Origin: Psychroflexus gondwanensis ACAM 44
GTDB taxonomy: Bacteria; Bacteroidota; Bacteroidia; Flavobacteriales; Flavobacteriaceae
DNA: 61,904 nt
Direction: 5' to 3'
Assembly (NCBI RefSeq): GCF_000355905.1
Contig: NZ_APLF01000017.1
Span: 1-61,904, forward strand
A model generated the notes under the pieces. The model did no database searches and was not told the origin of the DNA. It saw nothing but the letters and a program-made list of their open reading frames with translations. How positions within the stretch are numbered: position 1 is the first letter of the stretch; the number at the start of each line of letters is the position of its first letter. This document shows, one piece after another, positions 37,901 through 48,220 of the stretch. Position numbers and translations under genes: made by a program.

Positions 37901-37932
37901 TTTGCTTGAGAGGTTTAGGTGGTGTATTTTTG
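37901..37932 (+). promoter_or_regulatory. Promoter of sdhCAB
   Basis: TTTG (37901-37904) and TATTTTTG (37925-37932) with a 20-base spacer fit the Bacteroidota -33/-7 consensus. The predicted start of transcription is about 15 bases upstream of the sdhC ATG at 37955, and the longer open frame (from 37919) would overlap the -7 box. Confidence 0.65.
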
Positions 37933-37954
37933 TGCTAAAATCAAATTAAGACTA

Positions 37955-38620
37955 ATGGCTGGAATAAGCAAAACATCAATAGCGAGGAAATTTGCTATGG
38001 CTCTATCAGGACTCTTTTTAGTCCTTTTTTTAGCTCAACATTTCACAATAAACTTTACATCGGTAGTAAGCCCGTCCACTTTTAATGAGATCTCCCACTT
38101 TATGGGGACTAATTTTGTGGTTCAGGCGATTTTACAACCTATTTTAATTTTTGGAGTTGTCTTTCACTTTATCATGGGATTTGTCCTAGATATTAGAAAT
38201 AGAAAAGCAAGGTCTGTGAGTTATGCTAAATTTAACGGGGCTTCTAATTCTTCATGGATGTCTAGAAACATGATTATCTCTGGAAGTGTAGTATTGCTAT
38301 TTTTAGGCTTACACTTCTACGATTTCTGGATCCCAGAACTGGTTCATAAGTACGTTGAGAGCCATCCCGATGATCCAACACGTTACTACGAGGAGACCGT
38401 AGCTAAATTTACTGGAGATCCAATTCGAACTGGCTTGTATGCATTATCATTTGTGTTTTTAATGCTTCATTTACTTCATGGCTTCGCCTCTTCATTCCAA
38501 TCTATTGGTTTCAACAACATGTATTCAAAAGCGCTGAAAGTCTTTACAAAAGCTTTTGCAATTGTTATCCCAATGGGATTCGTTTTTATTGCGATATTTC
38601 ACTACTTTAATAACTTATAA
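37955..38620 (+). CDS. sdhC: Succinate dehydrogenase cytochrome b subunit
   Basis: Membrane anchor of succinate:quinone oxidoreductase (complex II), binding haem b and quinone. 221 residues with five hydrophobic helices and conserved His residues in [27 protein letters not shown] and [10 protein letters not shown], the pattern of the single-subunit, di-haem cytochrome b558 type used by Bacteroidota. Start chosen at ATG 37955 (MAGISKTS) because of the promoter at 37925. The sdhA gene follows after 11 bases. Confidence 0.92.
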   Translation: MAGISKTSIARKFAMALSGLFLVLFLAQHFTINFTSVVSPSTFNEISHFMGTNFVVQAILQPILIFGVVFHFIMGFVLDIRNRKARSVSYAKFNGASNSSWMSRNMIISGSVVLLFLGLHFYDFWIPELVHKYVESHPDDPTRYYEETVAKFTGDPIRTGLYALSFVFLMLHLLHGFASSFQSIGFNNMYSKALKVFTKAFAIVIPMGFVFIAIFHYFNNL

Positions 38621-38631
38621 GCGAAAGGATT

Positions 38632-40635
38632 ATGACAGTTTTAGATTCAAAAGTACCAGAAGGACCCATTGAGAAAAAATGGACCAAACATAAAAACGAA
38701 ATCAATCTGGTTAATCCTGCCAATAAACGTAATATTGACATTATAGTTGTTGGAACTGGTTTAGCTGGAGGGAGTTCTGCAGCAACATTAGCAGAACTTG
38801 GATATAACGTGAAAACATTTTGTTTTCAAGATTCACCAAGACGAGCGCACTCTATTGCAGCTCAAGGTGGAATTAACGCTTCAAAAAATTACCAAGGTGA
38901 TGGAGATTCTGACTACAGACTATTTTACGACACTGTAAAAGGTGGCGACTATAGATCTCGAGAAGGTAATGTCTACAGACTCGCCGAAGTATCTAGTAAC
39001 ATCATTGACCAATGTGTGGCTCAAGGTGTTCCTTTCGCAAGAGAATATGGTGGTTTGTTAGATAACAGATCCTTTGGAGGTGTATTAGTTTCAAGAACCT
39101 TTTACGCCAAAGGTCAAACAGGTCAACAGCTTTTACTTGGAGCTTATTCAGCAATGAATAGACAAATCAACAGAGGTAAAATTCAATCTTTCAATAGACA
39201 CGAAATGATGGATTTGGTCCTAGTGGATGGAAAAGCAAGAGGAATTATCGCAAGAGATTTGGTAACTGGAGAAATTGAAAGACATTCTGCACATGCCGTG
39301 GTCTTAGCTTCTGGTGGTTATGGAAATGTGTTCTATTTATCAACCAATGCTATGGGTAGTAATGTGATGGCCGCTTGGAGAGCTCACAAGAAAGGAGCTT
39401 TTTTTGCAAATCCATGCTTTACACAAATTCACCCTACCTGTATTCCTGTTTCAGGAGATTTACAGTCAAAATTAACCTTGATGTCTGAGTCGTTGAGAAA
39501 CGATGGACGTATTTGGGTTCCTAAACATATAAAAGACGCTGAAGCTATTCGAGAAGGCAAGTTAAAGCCAACGGAACTAAGTGAAGAAGATAGAGATTAT
39601 TATTTAGAAAGAAGATATCCAGCTTTTGGAAACCTTGTTCCACGTGATGTTGCTTCTAGAGCCGCAAAAGAACGTTGCGATGAAGGTTATGGCGTGAACA
39701 GAACCGGCCAAGCAGTTTATTTGGACTTTAAAGCAGCTATTGAACGTTATGGTAAAGAAAAAGCCTTTACATCTGGACACAAAAATCCAGGTGAAGAAGA
39801 AATTATAAAATTGGGCGAAGAAGTTGTTGAGTCTAAGTATGGTAACCTATTTGAGATGTATGAGAAAATTACAGATCAAAACCCGTACAAAACTCCTATG
39901 ATGATTTTCCCTGCGGTTCACTATACCATGGGTGGTCTTTGGGTAGATTACAACTTAATGACAACTATTCCTGGATGTTATGCTACTGGAGAAGCTAATT
40001 TCTCTGATCACGGAGCAAACAGACTAGGAGCTTCTGCCCTTATGCAAGGTCTAGCAGATGGCTATTTTGTTTTGCCATATACCATTGGTGATTACTTAGC
40101 AGATGATATTAGAACTGGTCGCATTTCTACAGACACTGAAGAGTTTGAGAAAGCAGAAAAAGAGGTAAAGGAAAGAGTTCAAAAACTTTTTGATGCCAAA
40201 GGCAAGAATCCTGTAGACTATTACCACAAGAAATTAGGAAAAATCATGTGGGACAAATGTGGGATGTCTCGTAACGTAAAAGACCTTAAAGAAGCCTTAG
40301 AAGAAATTAAAGAACTAAGGGATGACTTCTGGGCCAATGTAAGAGTAACAGGTAAACAAGGAACTAAAAATGCTGAATTAGAGAAAGCAGGGCGAGTTGC
40401 AGATTTCCTTGAACTCGGAGAACTTTTCGCTAAAGATGCTTTAGAAAGAAATGAATCTTGTGGTGGTCATTTTAGAGAAGAATACCAAACTGAAGATGGT
40501 GAGGCTTTAAGAGATGATGAAAATTATCGATTTGTTTCAGCATGGGAATATGTTGGTAACCCTAGAGATGCAAAACTTCACAAAGAAGAATTGATTTTTG
40601 AAAATATTGAATTAAAAACAAGAAGCTATAAATAA
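38632..40635 (+). CDS. sdhA: Succinate dehydrogenase/fumarate reductase flavoprotein subunit
   Basis: Oxidises succinate to fumarate with covalently bound FAD. 667 residues. The dinucleotide fold is [17 protein letters not shown]; the FAD-linked His lies in [13 protein letters not shown]; the active-site region includes [11 protein letters not shown] and [10 protein letters not shown]; the late FAD motif is [17 protein letters not shown]. This is the B-type (Wolinella/Bacteroidota-like) branch by length and motif. Cytoplasmic face of the membrane, bound to SdhB. Confidence 0.95.
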   Translation: MTVLDSKVPEGPIEKKWTKHKNEINLVNPANKRNIDIIVVGTGLAGGSSAATLAELGYNVKTFCFQDSPRRAHSIAAQGGINASKNYQGDGDSDYRLFYDTVKGGDYRSREGNVYRLAEVSSNIIDQCVAQGVPFAREYGGLLDNRSFGGVLVSRTFYAKGQTGQQLLLGAYSAMNRQINRGKIQSFNRHEMMDLVLVDGKARGIIARDLVTGEIERHSAHAVVLASGGYGNVFYLSTNAMGSNVMAAWRAHKKGAFFANPCFTQIHPTCIPVSGDLQSKLTLMSESLRNDGRIWVPKHIKDAEAIREGKLKPTELSEEDRDYYLERRYPAFGNLVPRDVASRAAKERCDEGYGVNRTGQAVYLDFKAAIERYGKEKAFTSGHKNPGEEEIIKLGEEVVESKYGNLFEMYEKITDQNPYKTPMMIFPAVHYTMGGLWVDYNLMTTIPGCYATGEANFSDHGANRLGASALMQGLADGYFVLPYTIGDYLADDIRTGRISTDTEEFEKAEKEVKERVQKLFDAKGKNPVDYYHKKLGKIMWDKCGMSRNVKDLKEALEEIKELRDDFWANVRVTGKQGTKNAELEKAGRVADFLELGELFAKDALERNESCGGHFREEYQTEDGEALRDDENYRFVSAWEYVGNPRDAKLHKEELIFENIELKTRSYK

Positions 40636-40642
40636 TTGAATT

Positions 40643-41389
40643 ATGAAGCTTAATTTGAAAATATGGCGTCAAGAAGATGCCCAAGATAAAGGAGGATTCC
40701 AAAAGTATACTGTAGATGGTATCGATGGAGATATGTCTTTCCTAGAAATGCTAGATGTTTTAAATAATACTCTAGTAGAGGAAGGGGTGGATCCTATCGA
40801 ATTTGACCATGACTGTAGAGAGGGAATCTGTGGATCGTGTTCACTCCAAATTAATGGAGAACCTCATGGACCGGATAGACGTGTTACTACCTGTCAACTC
40901 CACATGAGAAAATTTAAGGATGGAGATGACATTGTTATAGAGCCGTTTAGAGCTACCGCATTTCCTGTCATTAAAGATTTAGTTATAGATAGATCTGCTT
41001 TTGATAGAATTCAACATGCCGGCGGTTACATATCGGTTAACACGTCTGGTAATACTCAAGATGCCAACAGTATTCCTATAGAAAAAGATAATGCAGACGA
41101 TTCGTTTTATGCGGCGACCTGTATTGGTTGTGGAGCATGTGTAGCGGCTTGTAAAAACGCGAGTGCAATGTTATTTACTGCAGCAAAAGTCTCTCAGTTT
41201 GCTTTATTACCTCAAGGGGAAGTAGAAGCTCACGAACGTGTACTCAGCATGGTAGACCAGATGGATAAAGAAGGATTTGGTAACTGTACCAACACAGGAG
41301 CCTGCGAAATAGAATGTCCTAAAGGGATTTCTCTTGAGAATATCGCTAGAATGAATAGAGAGTATCTAGGAGCTAGTTTCTCTGGATAA
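40643..41389 (+). CDS. sdhB: Succinate dehydrogenase iron-sulphur subunit
   Basis: Carries electrons from FAD to the quinone site. 248 residues with the [2Fe-2S] cluster motif [12 protein letters not shown] plus CQLH, and ferredoxin-type cysteines in [13 protein letters not shown] and [15 protein letters not shown] for the [4Fe-4S] and [3Fe-4S] clusters. Last gene of sdhCAB, closed by a strong terminator at 41424. Confidence 0.95.
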   Translation: MKLNLKIWRQEDAQDKGGFQKYTVDGIDGDMSFLEMLDVLNNTLVEEGVDPIEFDHDCREGICGSCSLQINGEPHGPDRRVTTCQLHMRKFKDGDDIVIEPFRATAFPVIKDLVIDRSAFDRIQHAGGYISVNTSGNTQDANSIPIEKDNADDSFYAATCIGCGACVAACKNASAMLFTAAKVSQFALLPQGEVEAHERVLSMVDQMDKEGFGNCTNTGACEIECPKGISLENIARMNREYLGASFSG

Positions 41390-41423
41390 TTTCGATTTAA
41401 AATAAGTTATACTCATTAAGCTA

Positions 41424-41456
41424 AAAAAGCAGGAATTTGAAAAATTCCTGCTTTTT
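41424..41456. terminator. Terminator between sdhB and the WYL regulator gene
   Basis: AAAAAGCAGGAATTT (41424-41438) and AAATTCCTGCTTTTT (41442-41456) form a perfect 15-bp stem with a 3-base loop. The A-run and T-run make it usable by both convergent genes. Confidence 0.85.
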
Positions 41457-41490
41457 GGTTTGTAATGGATAGCTATAAAAGCTTACTTTC

Positions 41491-42411
41491 TTAATTAAAG
41501 AATATGTTCCTATACATGAAGGGAATTTTACCTTTAGCAGTAGACTCACACTCCTTAAGTGCTTTTTGATAGAGTGTCTTGAGAAGAGGGGGATTAATAA
41601 CTTTAGCGTTGTACATCCATTGAAATAGCCAGCCCATAAGTTCCCTATTAATCCCACAATACATGGTCAATTGATAATTACCATTCACTTTTCTGACCTT
41701 TTGTGAAGGATGCCAATGGTGGTCTTCTATAAAACGACCGAGTGCGGAGGTAAATTCAATTTCTATATCGTAACACTTGTCGTCAATGTTTTTAGTAACA
41801 CCGAATCGTTTATCAAGTTCAATATCTACAACCTGTTTTTGGGTTTCAAAATCCGAGGATGATCGACCAAGGTTAACGTGAGTCAACTGTCGAATTCCAA
41901 ACACCTCCGGTTTTTCTGTTTTTATATTGAAACAAGCGACATAGTATGAGGATCTGTGATAAATGATCTGAACAGGACAAACAAATAACTGCGTAGTGTC
42001 TAAAAATAAATTGTCTCCAGTTTCATCATCTTGAATAAATCCTACTTCTAGACTTCTCCTTTGATGAATTGCGGTTTCAATAGATTCTAACAACTCAATT
42101 TTCGAAAAATTCAAATCTTGATGATAAAACCGAGTGTGTGAGGTGTGAGAAGAATTAAAACCTAAAAAGTCATGAGAAGGCTTGGACAGTGTCCTGATGT
42201 AAAAATATTTTTTGGAGTCTAAAAAATAACTTTTTAATTGGTCTTGATCAGTTAAGATAGCTTGCTCTATAGATTTCAAATCTCTTTGTAATTGTCTTTG
42301 AGATACAGTGAAATTTTTTTCATTCAGAAGCTTAAGTAAGTCTTCAGAGGTATAAGCATTTGACTTTAATATAAAAACGAGTATAGATAGGCGTTTTAAA
42401 TAATCACTCAT
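41491..42411 (-). CDS. WYL-domain transcriptional regulator
   Basis: 306 residues. An N-terminal helix-turn-helix (RLSILVFILKSNAYTSEDL; NFTVSQRQLQRDLKSIEQA) is followed by a WYL-type ligand-sensing domain, recognisable by IYHRSSYYVACFN and the C-terminal extension with SALGRFIEDHHWHPSQKV. WYL domains bind nucleotides or other small ligands and control diverse genes, including DNA-defence systems. No defence operon lies next to it here. Targets unknown. Confidence 0.83.
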   Translation of the reverse strand: MSDYLKRLSILVFILKSNAYTSEDLLKLLNEKNFTVSQRQLQRDLKSIEQAILTDQDQLKSYFLDSKKYFYIRTLSKPSHDFLGFNSSHTSHTRFYHQDLNFSKIELLESIETAIHQRRSLEVGFIQDDETGDNLFLDTTQLFVCPVQIIYHRSSYYVACFNIKTEKPEVFGIRQLTHVNLGRSSSDFETQKQVVDIELDKRFGVTKNIDDKCYDIEIEFTSALGRFIEDHHWHPSQKVRKVNGNYQLTMYCGINRELMGWLFQWMYNAKVINPPLLKTLYQKALKECESTAKGKIPFMYRNIFFN

Positions 42412-42524
42412 GATGAGACGTTTGATGTCGTTTTAGGAAATAAATGTATAAAAAATAACAATTAAATATAAATTTGAACAAAAAATATTATTTGCTGAAA
42501 ACTTCATCCTATTCTCGGTAAATA

Positions 42525-42552
42525 AAAACACCTGCTGAATAGCAGGTGTTTT
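42525..42552. terminator. Terminator of the threonine dehydrogenase gene
   Basis: AAAACACCTGCT (42525-42536) pairs exactly with AGCAGGTGTTTT (42541-42552). It lies 57 bases past the tdh stop on the minus strand and separates it from the WYL gene. Confidence 0.8.
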
Positions 42553-42608
42553 ACTTTTTATAGGAATTGATGTTTAAGATCCATTTCCTATTATATTATG
42601 CCATTACG

Positions 42609-43565
42609 TTAGTTAACATGCTCAAGTGATTTTACACCTTCTAGCATTTCTTTAACAATCATGTTCAAGTCAAAATTATGTTTCCAATTCCAATCTTTTC
42701 TAGCTTCAGAATCGTCTATACTACTTGGCCATGAATCGGCAATATCTTGACGGAAATCAGGCTCGTAGTCAATTTCAAAATTCTCGATCTGCTGCTTAAC
42801 CAACTTGGATAAATCATCTGGGGTAAAGCTCACTCCAGAAAGGTTATAGGACGATCTTACCTTGATGTCTTGGCCGGGAGCATCCATAATGGAAATTGTA
42901 GCCTTAATAGCATCATCCATATACATCATGGGAAGCGCTGTGTCTTTCGATAAAAAAGAAGTGTATTTAGAGTTTTTCAAGGCCTCGTGGAAAATTTCTA
43001 TTGCATAATCTGTCGTTCCTCCTCCTGGGGGCGTTTTATAGCTTATAAGTCCAGGATACCTAATACTTCTTACATCTACTCCGTAGCGTTTGTTGTAATA
43101 CGCACACCAACGTTCTCCAGCTTGCTTACTGATACCGTAAACCGTAGTCGGTTCCATAATTGTGCGTTGAGGGGTGTCATTTTTTGGAGTTGTAGGGCCA
43201 AACACAGCAATACTTGAAGGCCAAAACACTTTTGAAATCAACTTATTTTTAGCAAGGTTCAACACATTAAATAAGGAAGTCATGTTGAGGTCCCATCCTT
43301 TGTCTGGAAATTTTTCAGCAGTACCACTCAACATCGCTGCCATCATATACACTTTATCTATCTGATGAGTTTTTACGACATTTTCAAAATCTGAATAACT
43401 GGTAGCATCCAAGATTTCAAATGGACCTGAGTTTAGCTCTGGTGATGTTGGGCGCTTTATATCACTAGCAATAACCATATCATTACCGTGAATATCTCTA
43501 AGGGCAAGAGTTAATTCTGAACCTATCTGGCCACAAGCACCAACTATCAGTATTTTTGATGACAT
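42609..43565 (-). CDS. L-threonine 3-dehydrogenase, short-chain (SDR) type
   Basis: Oxidises L-threonine at carbon 3 with NAD to 2-amino-3-ketobutyrate, which is then cleaved to glycine and acetyl-CoA. 318 residues of the extended SDR fold: VGACGQIGSEL, MMAAMLSGTAEK, PSSIAVFG, and catalytic YGISKQAGE. The segment SIRYPGLISYKTPPGGGTTD matches the SDR-type threonine dehydrogenase known from Flavobacterium, unrelated to the zinc enzyme of E. coli. Monocistronic with its own -7 box and terminator. Confidence 0.85.
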   Translation of the reverse strand: MSSKILIVGACGQIGSELTLALRDIHGNDMVIASDIKRPTSPELNSGPFEILDATSYSDFENVVKTHQIDKVYMMAAMLSGTAEKFPDKGWDLNMTSLFNVLNLAKNKLISKVFWPSSIAVFGPTTPKNDTPQRTIMEPTTVYGISKQAGERWCAYYNKRYGVDVRSIRYPGLISYKTPPGGGTTDYAIEIFHEALKNSKYTSFLSKDTALPMMYMDDAIKATISIMDAPGQDIKVRSSYNLSGVSFTPDDLSKLVKQQIENFEIDYEPDFRQDIADSWPSSIDDSEARKDWNWKHNFDLNMIVKEMLEGVKSLEHVN

Positions 43566-43581
43566 AAATAATATTTTTCTG

Positions 43582-43589
43582 CAAATTTA
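43582..43589 (-). promoter_or_regulatory. Candidate -7 promoter box of the threonine dehydrogenase gene
   Basis: TAAATTTG on the minus strand, a full TAnnTTTG, ends 16 bases before the start codon at 43565. The -33 part is weak. Confidence 0.45.
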
Positions 43590-43679
43590 AGCTTTGAAAA
43601 GCATTTAGAAATAAAATATCCGTAATTATGAAAAACTTAGCCTATCAACCTCTAAATTTGATATTGAAAACATTTTATC

Positions 43680-44213
43680 ATGTACATGAGGTTTAGACTT
43701 AAAATAATTGGGATTATCTTTTTTATAGTTTCCACTTTATCCTGTTCAGACAAAAAGGACAAAGAAGATACTAGCGAAGATAAAGCTAACATCAGTCAAG
43801 ATCTGGGTAAGAAAATAGAGTTAGACAGCATTAAGCTTATTAAATTATCTCCACGCTCTAGAAAAGTAACCGATGATTGGATGATGTATGTGGCACTCAA
43901 CTCTGAGATTGAACGTCTGGAAACCTATAGCATTCAAGATGTCATTGATAATTCTATGACTATTCGCTCAGTAACAGATTCTTTATCTGAAACTATACCC
44001 GAAATTTTTAAGACCAATGCCATCCTAGCGAGAGTAGTCACCTTAAAAACACATTCAGAATTACTAAGAGAAAACTCAACTAGAATTGAACCTGTCGTTT
44101 CAGAAATAAAAGAATTAAGTGCAAAGCTAAAGTTCGATTTTAGAAATCTCAATATTCAATTAAATGAAGTTTTTATCATCCAAGATAATCCTGGAGAAAA
44201 AGACACTCCTTAA
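43680..44213 (+). CDS. Predicted lipoprotein of unknown function
   Basis: 177 residues. A hydrophobic N-terminus (FRLKIIGIIFFIVSTLSC) ends in a lipobox with Cys at ~22, followed by an acidic/basic linker DKKDKEDTSEDKA. The mature part is helical, without cysteines or recognisable motifs. A second ATG at 43686 is an equally possible start. It precedes the NTF2-like gene by 12 bases and may be cotranscribed. Function not recognised. Confidence 0.7.
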   Translation: MYMRFRLKIIGIIFFIVSTLSCSDKKDKEDTSEDKANISQDLGKKIELDSIKLIKLSPRSRKVTDDWMMYVALNSEIERLETYSIQDVIDNSMTIRSVTDSLSETIPEIFKTNAILARVVTLKTHSELLRENSTRIEPVVSEIKELSAKLKFDFRNLNIQLNEVFIIQDNPGEKDTP

Positions 44214-44225
44214 AAGCAATTGGTC

Positions 44226-44711
44226 ATGAAACTACTATTCACTTTTCTATTCGCCTGTCTAAGCTTATCATCTGTAGCACAAAAGAAGGTTATTGAACAG
44301 ACGATCAACCAATGGCACAAAGCAGCAGAAACGGCTAATTTTGAAACCTATTTCAATTTAATGACAGAAGATGCGGTATTTGTAGGGTCTGATGCTTCTG
44401 AAGTTTGGAATTATAAAGCATTTAAAGCTTTTGCGAAACCCTATTTTGACGCTGGTAAAGCTTGGACATTTACACCTGTACATCGAACTATTTACCTAAG
44501 CCCCAATCAACAAATGGCTTGGTTCGATGAAACCTTAGATTCAAAACACATGGGCGTCTGTAGAGGGTCTGGTGTTTTAATGAAGCAGAAAGATAAGACT
44601 TGGAAAATAGCACACTATGTCTTGTCTATCGCTATACCAAATCCAGATGTGGATAAGGTCGTAAAGCTTAAAGAGGAATTGGATAAAGCTTACTTAAAAA
44701 CAATCGATTAA
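44226..44711 (+). CDS. Secreted SnoaL/NTF2-like (DUF4440-type) protein
   Basis: 161 residues from ATG 44226, which gives the signal peptide MKLLFTFLFACLSLSSVAQ; the TTG at 44220 is a less likely start. The mature protein has the cone-shaped NTF2-like pattern: INQWHKAAETANFETYFNLM (helices), EDAVFVGSDASEVW and a C-terminal strand WKIAHYVLSIAIP. Such domains bind small ligands or act as accessory subunits. It has no catalytic residues that fix a role. Just upstream of pepO. Confidence 0.75.
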   Translation: MKLLFTFLFACLSLSSVAQKKVIEQTINQWHKAAETANFETYFNLMTEDAVFVGSDASEVWNYKAFKAFAKPYFDAGKAWTFTPVHRTIYLSPNQQMAWFDETLDSKHMGVCRGSGVLMKQKDKTWKIAHYVLSIAIPNPDVDKVVKLKEELDKAYLKTID

Positions 44712-44716
44712 GAAAT

Positions 44717-44748
44717 TTTGAGAGAAATTATAAAAAGACGTATTTTTA
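44717..44748 (+). promoter_or_regulatory. Candidate promoter of pepO
   Basis: TTTG (44717-44720) and TATTTTTA (44741-44748), spaced by 20 bases, match -33/-7 except for the last base of the -7 box. The box ends 23 bases before the pepO ATG. Confidence 0.5.
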
Positions 44749-44771
44749 GCCAACAAATTAAATAAACCATT

Positions 44772-46826
44772 ATGAATAAAGTGAAAATACTGTTGATGTC
44801 ATTCAGTGCATCAGCTTTACTTTTTTCGTGTCAGGATTCTAACAAAGAAGCCGATAACGAAGAGAAAGGGATTACCATGAAATACATGGACACAGCAGTG
44901 AACCCTCAAGACGACTTTTATAGCTACGTCAACGGAGGTTGGATGAAAACTGCAGAGATTCCAGATGATAGAACATCTTGGGGTGGTTTTCAAATCTTGA
45001 GAAAATCTACGGACACCGATGTTTTAGAGATTCTTAAAGAAGCTGAAAGCTCAGGAAAGTACGATGCAAATTCCGATCAAGGAAAAGCCATTCAAGTGTT
45101 TAACTCTATCATGGATACCGTTTCTAGAAACGGCGCTGGGATAAGCCCGATCACTAGGAAGCTTGATTTGATTTCTGAAATTAAGGACAAGAAGGATATT
45201 CAAAAACTTCTGGCAGAACAACCGACTTCTGTGTCTTCTCCGTTTTTTGGAGTTTCTGCTTATTCAGACCCAGATGATAGCGACGTGAATGTTGCTTACG
45301 TAGGAACTGGAAGTTTAGGTCTTCCAGACCGAGACTATTATCTTGAGGATGATGACAATTCAAAAGAGATTAGAGAAAAATACAAAGAGCATATCGTAAG
45401 CATGTTGACCTATTTTGGAGAATCTCAAGACGAAGCTAAATTTAAAGCTGAAACTATTTTAGCTCTAGAAACTAAGCTAGCAGAACCTAGATTGGATAAA
45501 GTTGCTAGAAGAGATTTTAGAAATTTCAATAATAGATATGCTGTAAGCGATCTTGGAGAAGTTGCTAAAAATATTGATTTGAAAACGTATATGACCGATT
45601 TAGGTATTGAAACGTTGCCAGATACAGTTTTGGTAATGGAACCTAAATACATGGCCGCTTTAGACGAATTGATGGCCGATACTTCTCTCGAAGATTTAAG
45701 AACCATGATGAGGTGGTCTACCATCAACAGTGCTTCAAACCAATTAAGCACCGATATCGCAACGACTAGCTGGGAGTTTTATAGCAAAACCTTAAGCGGT
45801 GCTAAAGCTCAACGCCCACTAGACGAAAGAGCTCTTTCTGTTGTAAATGGAAGTATTGGTGAAGCTGTAGGTAAGCTTTATGTGGATCAAAAATTCCCGC
45901 CAGAAGCTAAAGAAAAAGCTGAAAAAATGGTGGCAAATGTCATTACAGCTTTCAAAAACAGAATTAATGATTTGGAGTGGATGACTGCGGAAACCAAAAC
46001 ACAAGCCATTGAAAAGCTTAACAAATTCACTGTTAAAATTGGATATCCAGATGAGTTTGAGGATTACAGCGATCTTAAAGTGGTTCCTGAAAATACCTTC
46101 TACGAAAACATGCAAGCGGTATCTTACTGGAATTATTTGGATAATTTGAGTAAAATTGGGGAGCCTGTGGATAAAACAGAATGGGGAATGTCTCCTCAAA
46201 CGGTGAATGCATATTTCAACCCACTTTATAATGAAATCGTTTTTCCTGCTGCTATCTTACAACCTCCTTTCTATGATTATGAAGCAGATGCTGCTGTCAA
46301 TTATGGAGGAATAGGTGCTGTGATTGGTCACGAAATTTCTCACGCTTTCGATGATAGTGGGGCTAGATTTGATTCTGACGGAAACCTAAACAACTGGTGG
46401 ACCGATGAAGATCTTGAGCAATTCACTGAACGAGGAAATAAACTAGCGGACTTATACAGCAGTGTAGAGGTTCTTGACAGCGTTTACATCAATGGTAAAT
46501 TCACACTAGGAGAAAATATCGGGGATCTAGGTGGTATTTTAGGCGCTTATGATGGCCTAATGTTGCATTATGAGAATGAAGAAAAGCCCGGAAAAATCAA
46601 TGGATTTACTCCAGAGCAACGCTTCTTTATGTCTTGGGCAACCGTTTGGAGAACCAAAGTAAGAGAAGAAGCTTTGAGAACACAAATCAAAACAGACCCT
46701 CATTCTCCAGGACAATATAGAGCGTATGTTCCACTACAGAACGTAGATGCCTTCTATGAAGCCTTTGACTTGAAAGAAGGAGACGGCTTATATATCGCTC
46801 CAGAAGATAGAGTGAGAATTTGGTAA
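44772..46826 (+). CDS. pepO: M13-family zinc endopeptidase, lipoprotein
   Basis: Neprilysin-like enzyme that cuts small peptides. 684 residues. Lipoprotein signal with lipobox LLFSCQ near residue 20, so it is membrane-anchored outside the cytoplasm. The N-terminal M13 domain starts at PQDDFYSYVNGGWM. Zinc site GHEISHAFDDSGARF (His520, Glu521, His524), third ligand in TLGENIGDLGG, and C-terminal RVRIW, as usual. Its own promoter and a strong terminator make it monocistronic. Confidence 0.94.
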   Translation: MNKVKILLMSFSASALLFSCQDSNKEADNEEKGITMKYMDTAVNPQDDFYSYVNGGWMKTAEIPDDRTSWGGFQILRKSTDTDVLEILKEAESSGKYDANSDQGKAIQVFNSIMDTVSRNGAGISPITRKLDLISEIKDKKDIQKLLAEQPTSVSSPFFGVSAYSDPDDSDVNVAYVGTGSLGLPDRDYYLEDDDNSKEIREKYKEHIVSMLTYFGESQDEAKFKAETILALETKLAEPRLDKVARRDFRNFNNRYAVSDLGEVAKNIDLKTYMTDLGIETLPDTVLVMEPKYMAALDELMADTSLEDLRTMMRWSTINSASNQLSTDIATTSWEFYSKTLSGAKAQRPLDERALSVVNGSIGEAVGKLYVDQKFPPEAKEKAEKMVANVITAFKNRINDLEWMTAETKTQAIEKLNKFTVKIGYPDEFEDYSDLKVVPENTFYENMQAVSYWNYLDNLSKIGEPVDKTEWGMSPQTVNAYFNPLYNEIVFPAAILQPPFYDYEADAAVNYGGIGAVIGHEISHAFDDSGARFDSDGNLNNWWTDEDLEQFTERGNKLADLYSSVEVLDSVYINGKFTLGENIGDLGGILGAYDGLMLHYENEEKPGKINGFTPEQRFFMSWATVWRTKVREEALRTQIKTDPHSPGQYRAYVPLQNVDAFYEAFDLKEGDGLYIAPEDRVRIW

Positions 46827-46868
46827 GTCGATCATAAATTTAGCTTTTAAGCTAATTCAATTCATAAC

Positions 46869-46900
46869 AAAGCGGTTGCAAATTCATTTGTAACCGCTTT
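46869..46900 (+). terminator. Terminator of pepO
   Basis: AAAGCGGTTGCAAAT (46869-46883) and ATTTGTAACCGCTTT (46886-46900) pair over 15 bases with one mismatch and a 2-base loop, followed by a T-rich tail. Confidence 0.8.
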
Positions 46901-46966
46901 ATTTATTTAAGCCAGTTGGCCTGTCATCGTAACTATTGAGAAATTGTCCCGTTAGTGTTGTTTTTA

Positions 46967-47711
46967 GCGTGCCGTTAGGTACGCCCTATGATTTGGTTGT
47001 TGTCTTTCGACTTCCTTATGACTAGCTGCTGGTTTTCATGTTGTACCTGACGGCACAATCTGGTGATATGACGATGCTTTGTGCTACCTATGTTTAGTCC
47101 CTGACGGGACAATTGAGGTTGTTCTTTTTTTTTAAAAAAACACTATAAATCTTAATCCTTGTCCCGTGAGAGACTAGATCTCGGTAAAAAAAGATAAACG
47201 AAAAAAAAAGCGTGCCGTTAGGTACGCCCAATGGTTTGGGTATTGCTTTTCGACTTCCTTATGACTAGCCGCTGGTTTTTATGTAGCCCCTGACGCCACA
47301 ATCTGTTGATAGGATTATGCTTTGTGTTATCTATGTTTAGTCCCTAACGGGACAATTGAAGTGTTTGTTTTTTTTAAAAAACACACTATAGATTTTGATT
47401 TTGTCCCGCTAGGGAGTAGATCTCGGTAAAAAAAAGGTAAACGAAAAAAACAGCGTGCCGTTAGGTACGCCCTATGGTTTTGGGGTGTTGTTTTTTGACT
47501 TCCATATGACTAGCTCCTAATTTTTATGTTGTCCTTGACGGCACAAGCTGATGTTATGATGATGCTTCGTGTTACCTATGTTTAGTCCCTAACGGGACAA
47601 ATAGGAATGTTGTTCTTTTTAAAACTCTATGGGTTTTGATATTTGTCCCGTTAGGGACTAGCTCTCGGTAAAAAAAGGTGAACGAAAAAAACAGCGTGCC
47701 GTTAGGTACGC
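46967..47711. repeat. REP-like hairpin array, left part
   Basis: Three full units of a ~243-bp tandem repeat plus the first hairpin of a fourth. Each unit has four 18-base imperfect palindromes in fixed order. A is GCGTGCCGTTAGGTACGC (46967, 47210, 47453, 47694). B is TTGTACCTGACGGCACAA and variants (47041, 47283, 47529). C is TAGTCCCTAACGGGACAA and variants (47095, 47338, 47583). D is TTGTCCCGTTAGGGACTA and variants (47159, 47401, 47643). B is an A-type sequence in reverse orientation, and C is D in reverse. All have a GTTA/TAAC-like loop. A degenerate D-like trace precedes it near 46944. No coding capacity. Confidence 0.88.
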
Positions 47712-47758
47712 CCTATGGTTTTGGGGATTGTTCTAACGAAAAATGTTTTTACAACAAA

Positions 47759-48220
47759 TTATTCGAAAAATTCAAAAATATAACGTTCATCATAATCCAC
47801 TTCATGAGTCTTTAAGAGAGTAAGATACTCTTCTTTAAAACTTTTTTTCTTGTGATGTTCCTCCTGGTTTTGAATGTATTTAATCAGCCTTGGTAATTGA
47901 GATTTCGAATATGAAAAACCCCCATATCCTTTCTGCCAAGAGAATGTACCTTTTGTCAGGTTGTTATGATTAATCCATTTGGATGAATCTTGCTTAACCT
48001 GTTTCATCAAGTCAGATAAAGATTGAGTAGGTCTCATTCCAAATAAGCAATGGATATGATCTTGCACCACATTTATTTGTAATACTTTATGTCCATTATT
48101 TTGAATAATAGCAGAGATGTATTTATACAAATCAACTTTCCATTTGTCATTAATCATGTTCTTTCTATTCTGAACAGCGAATACGGTTTGTATGTGAATC
48201 TGTGTGTAGGTGTTTGCCAT
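47759..48220 (-). CDS. REP-associated tyrosine transposase (IS200-like HUH, RAYT)
   Basis: A 153-residue Y1 HUH single-strand transposase. The HUH motif is DHIHCLF (His55, His57), the nucleophile is most likely Tyr115 in LIKYIQNQEEHH, and the family segment GYGGFSYSKSQ precedes it. The N-terminus AMTYTQIHIQ-like (ANTYTQIHIQTVFAVQ) is the normal start, so the gene is full length and intact. There are no IS200/IS605 ends or accessory tnpB. Instead the gene lies inside a dense array of hairpins, between hairpins A4 (47694) and C4 (48357), in the place of one B hairpin. RAYT proteins bind and cut REP hairpins; that this one acts on the surrounding repeats is inferred. Confidence 0.9.
   Translation of the reverse strand: MANTYTQIHIQTVFAVQNRKNMINDKWKVDLYKYISAIIQNNGHKVLQINVVQDHIHCLFGMRPTQSLSDLMKQVKQDSSKWINHNNLTKGTFSWQKGYGGFSYSKSQLPRLIKYIQNQEEHHKKKSFKEEYLTLLKTHEVDYDERYIFEFFE

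Noticed and set aside
41491-42411. WYL regulator as marker of a phage-defence operon
   Set aside because: Its neighbours are sdhB and threonine dehydrogenase, both housekeeping genes; no nuclease, helicase or CBASS-like gene is adjacent.
45819-46199. 126-codon minus-strand frame opposite pepO
   Set aside because: Antisense shadow of a well-supported M13 peptidase gene.
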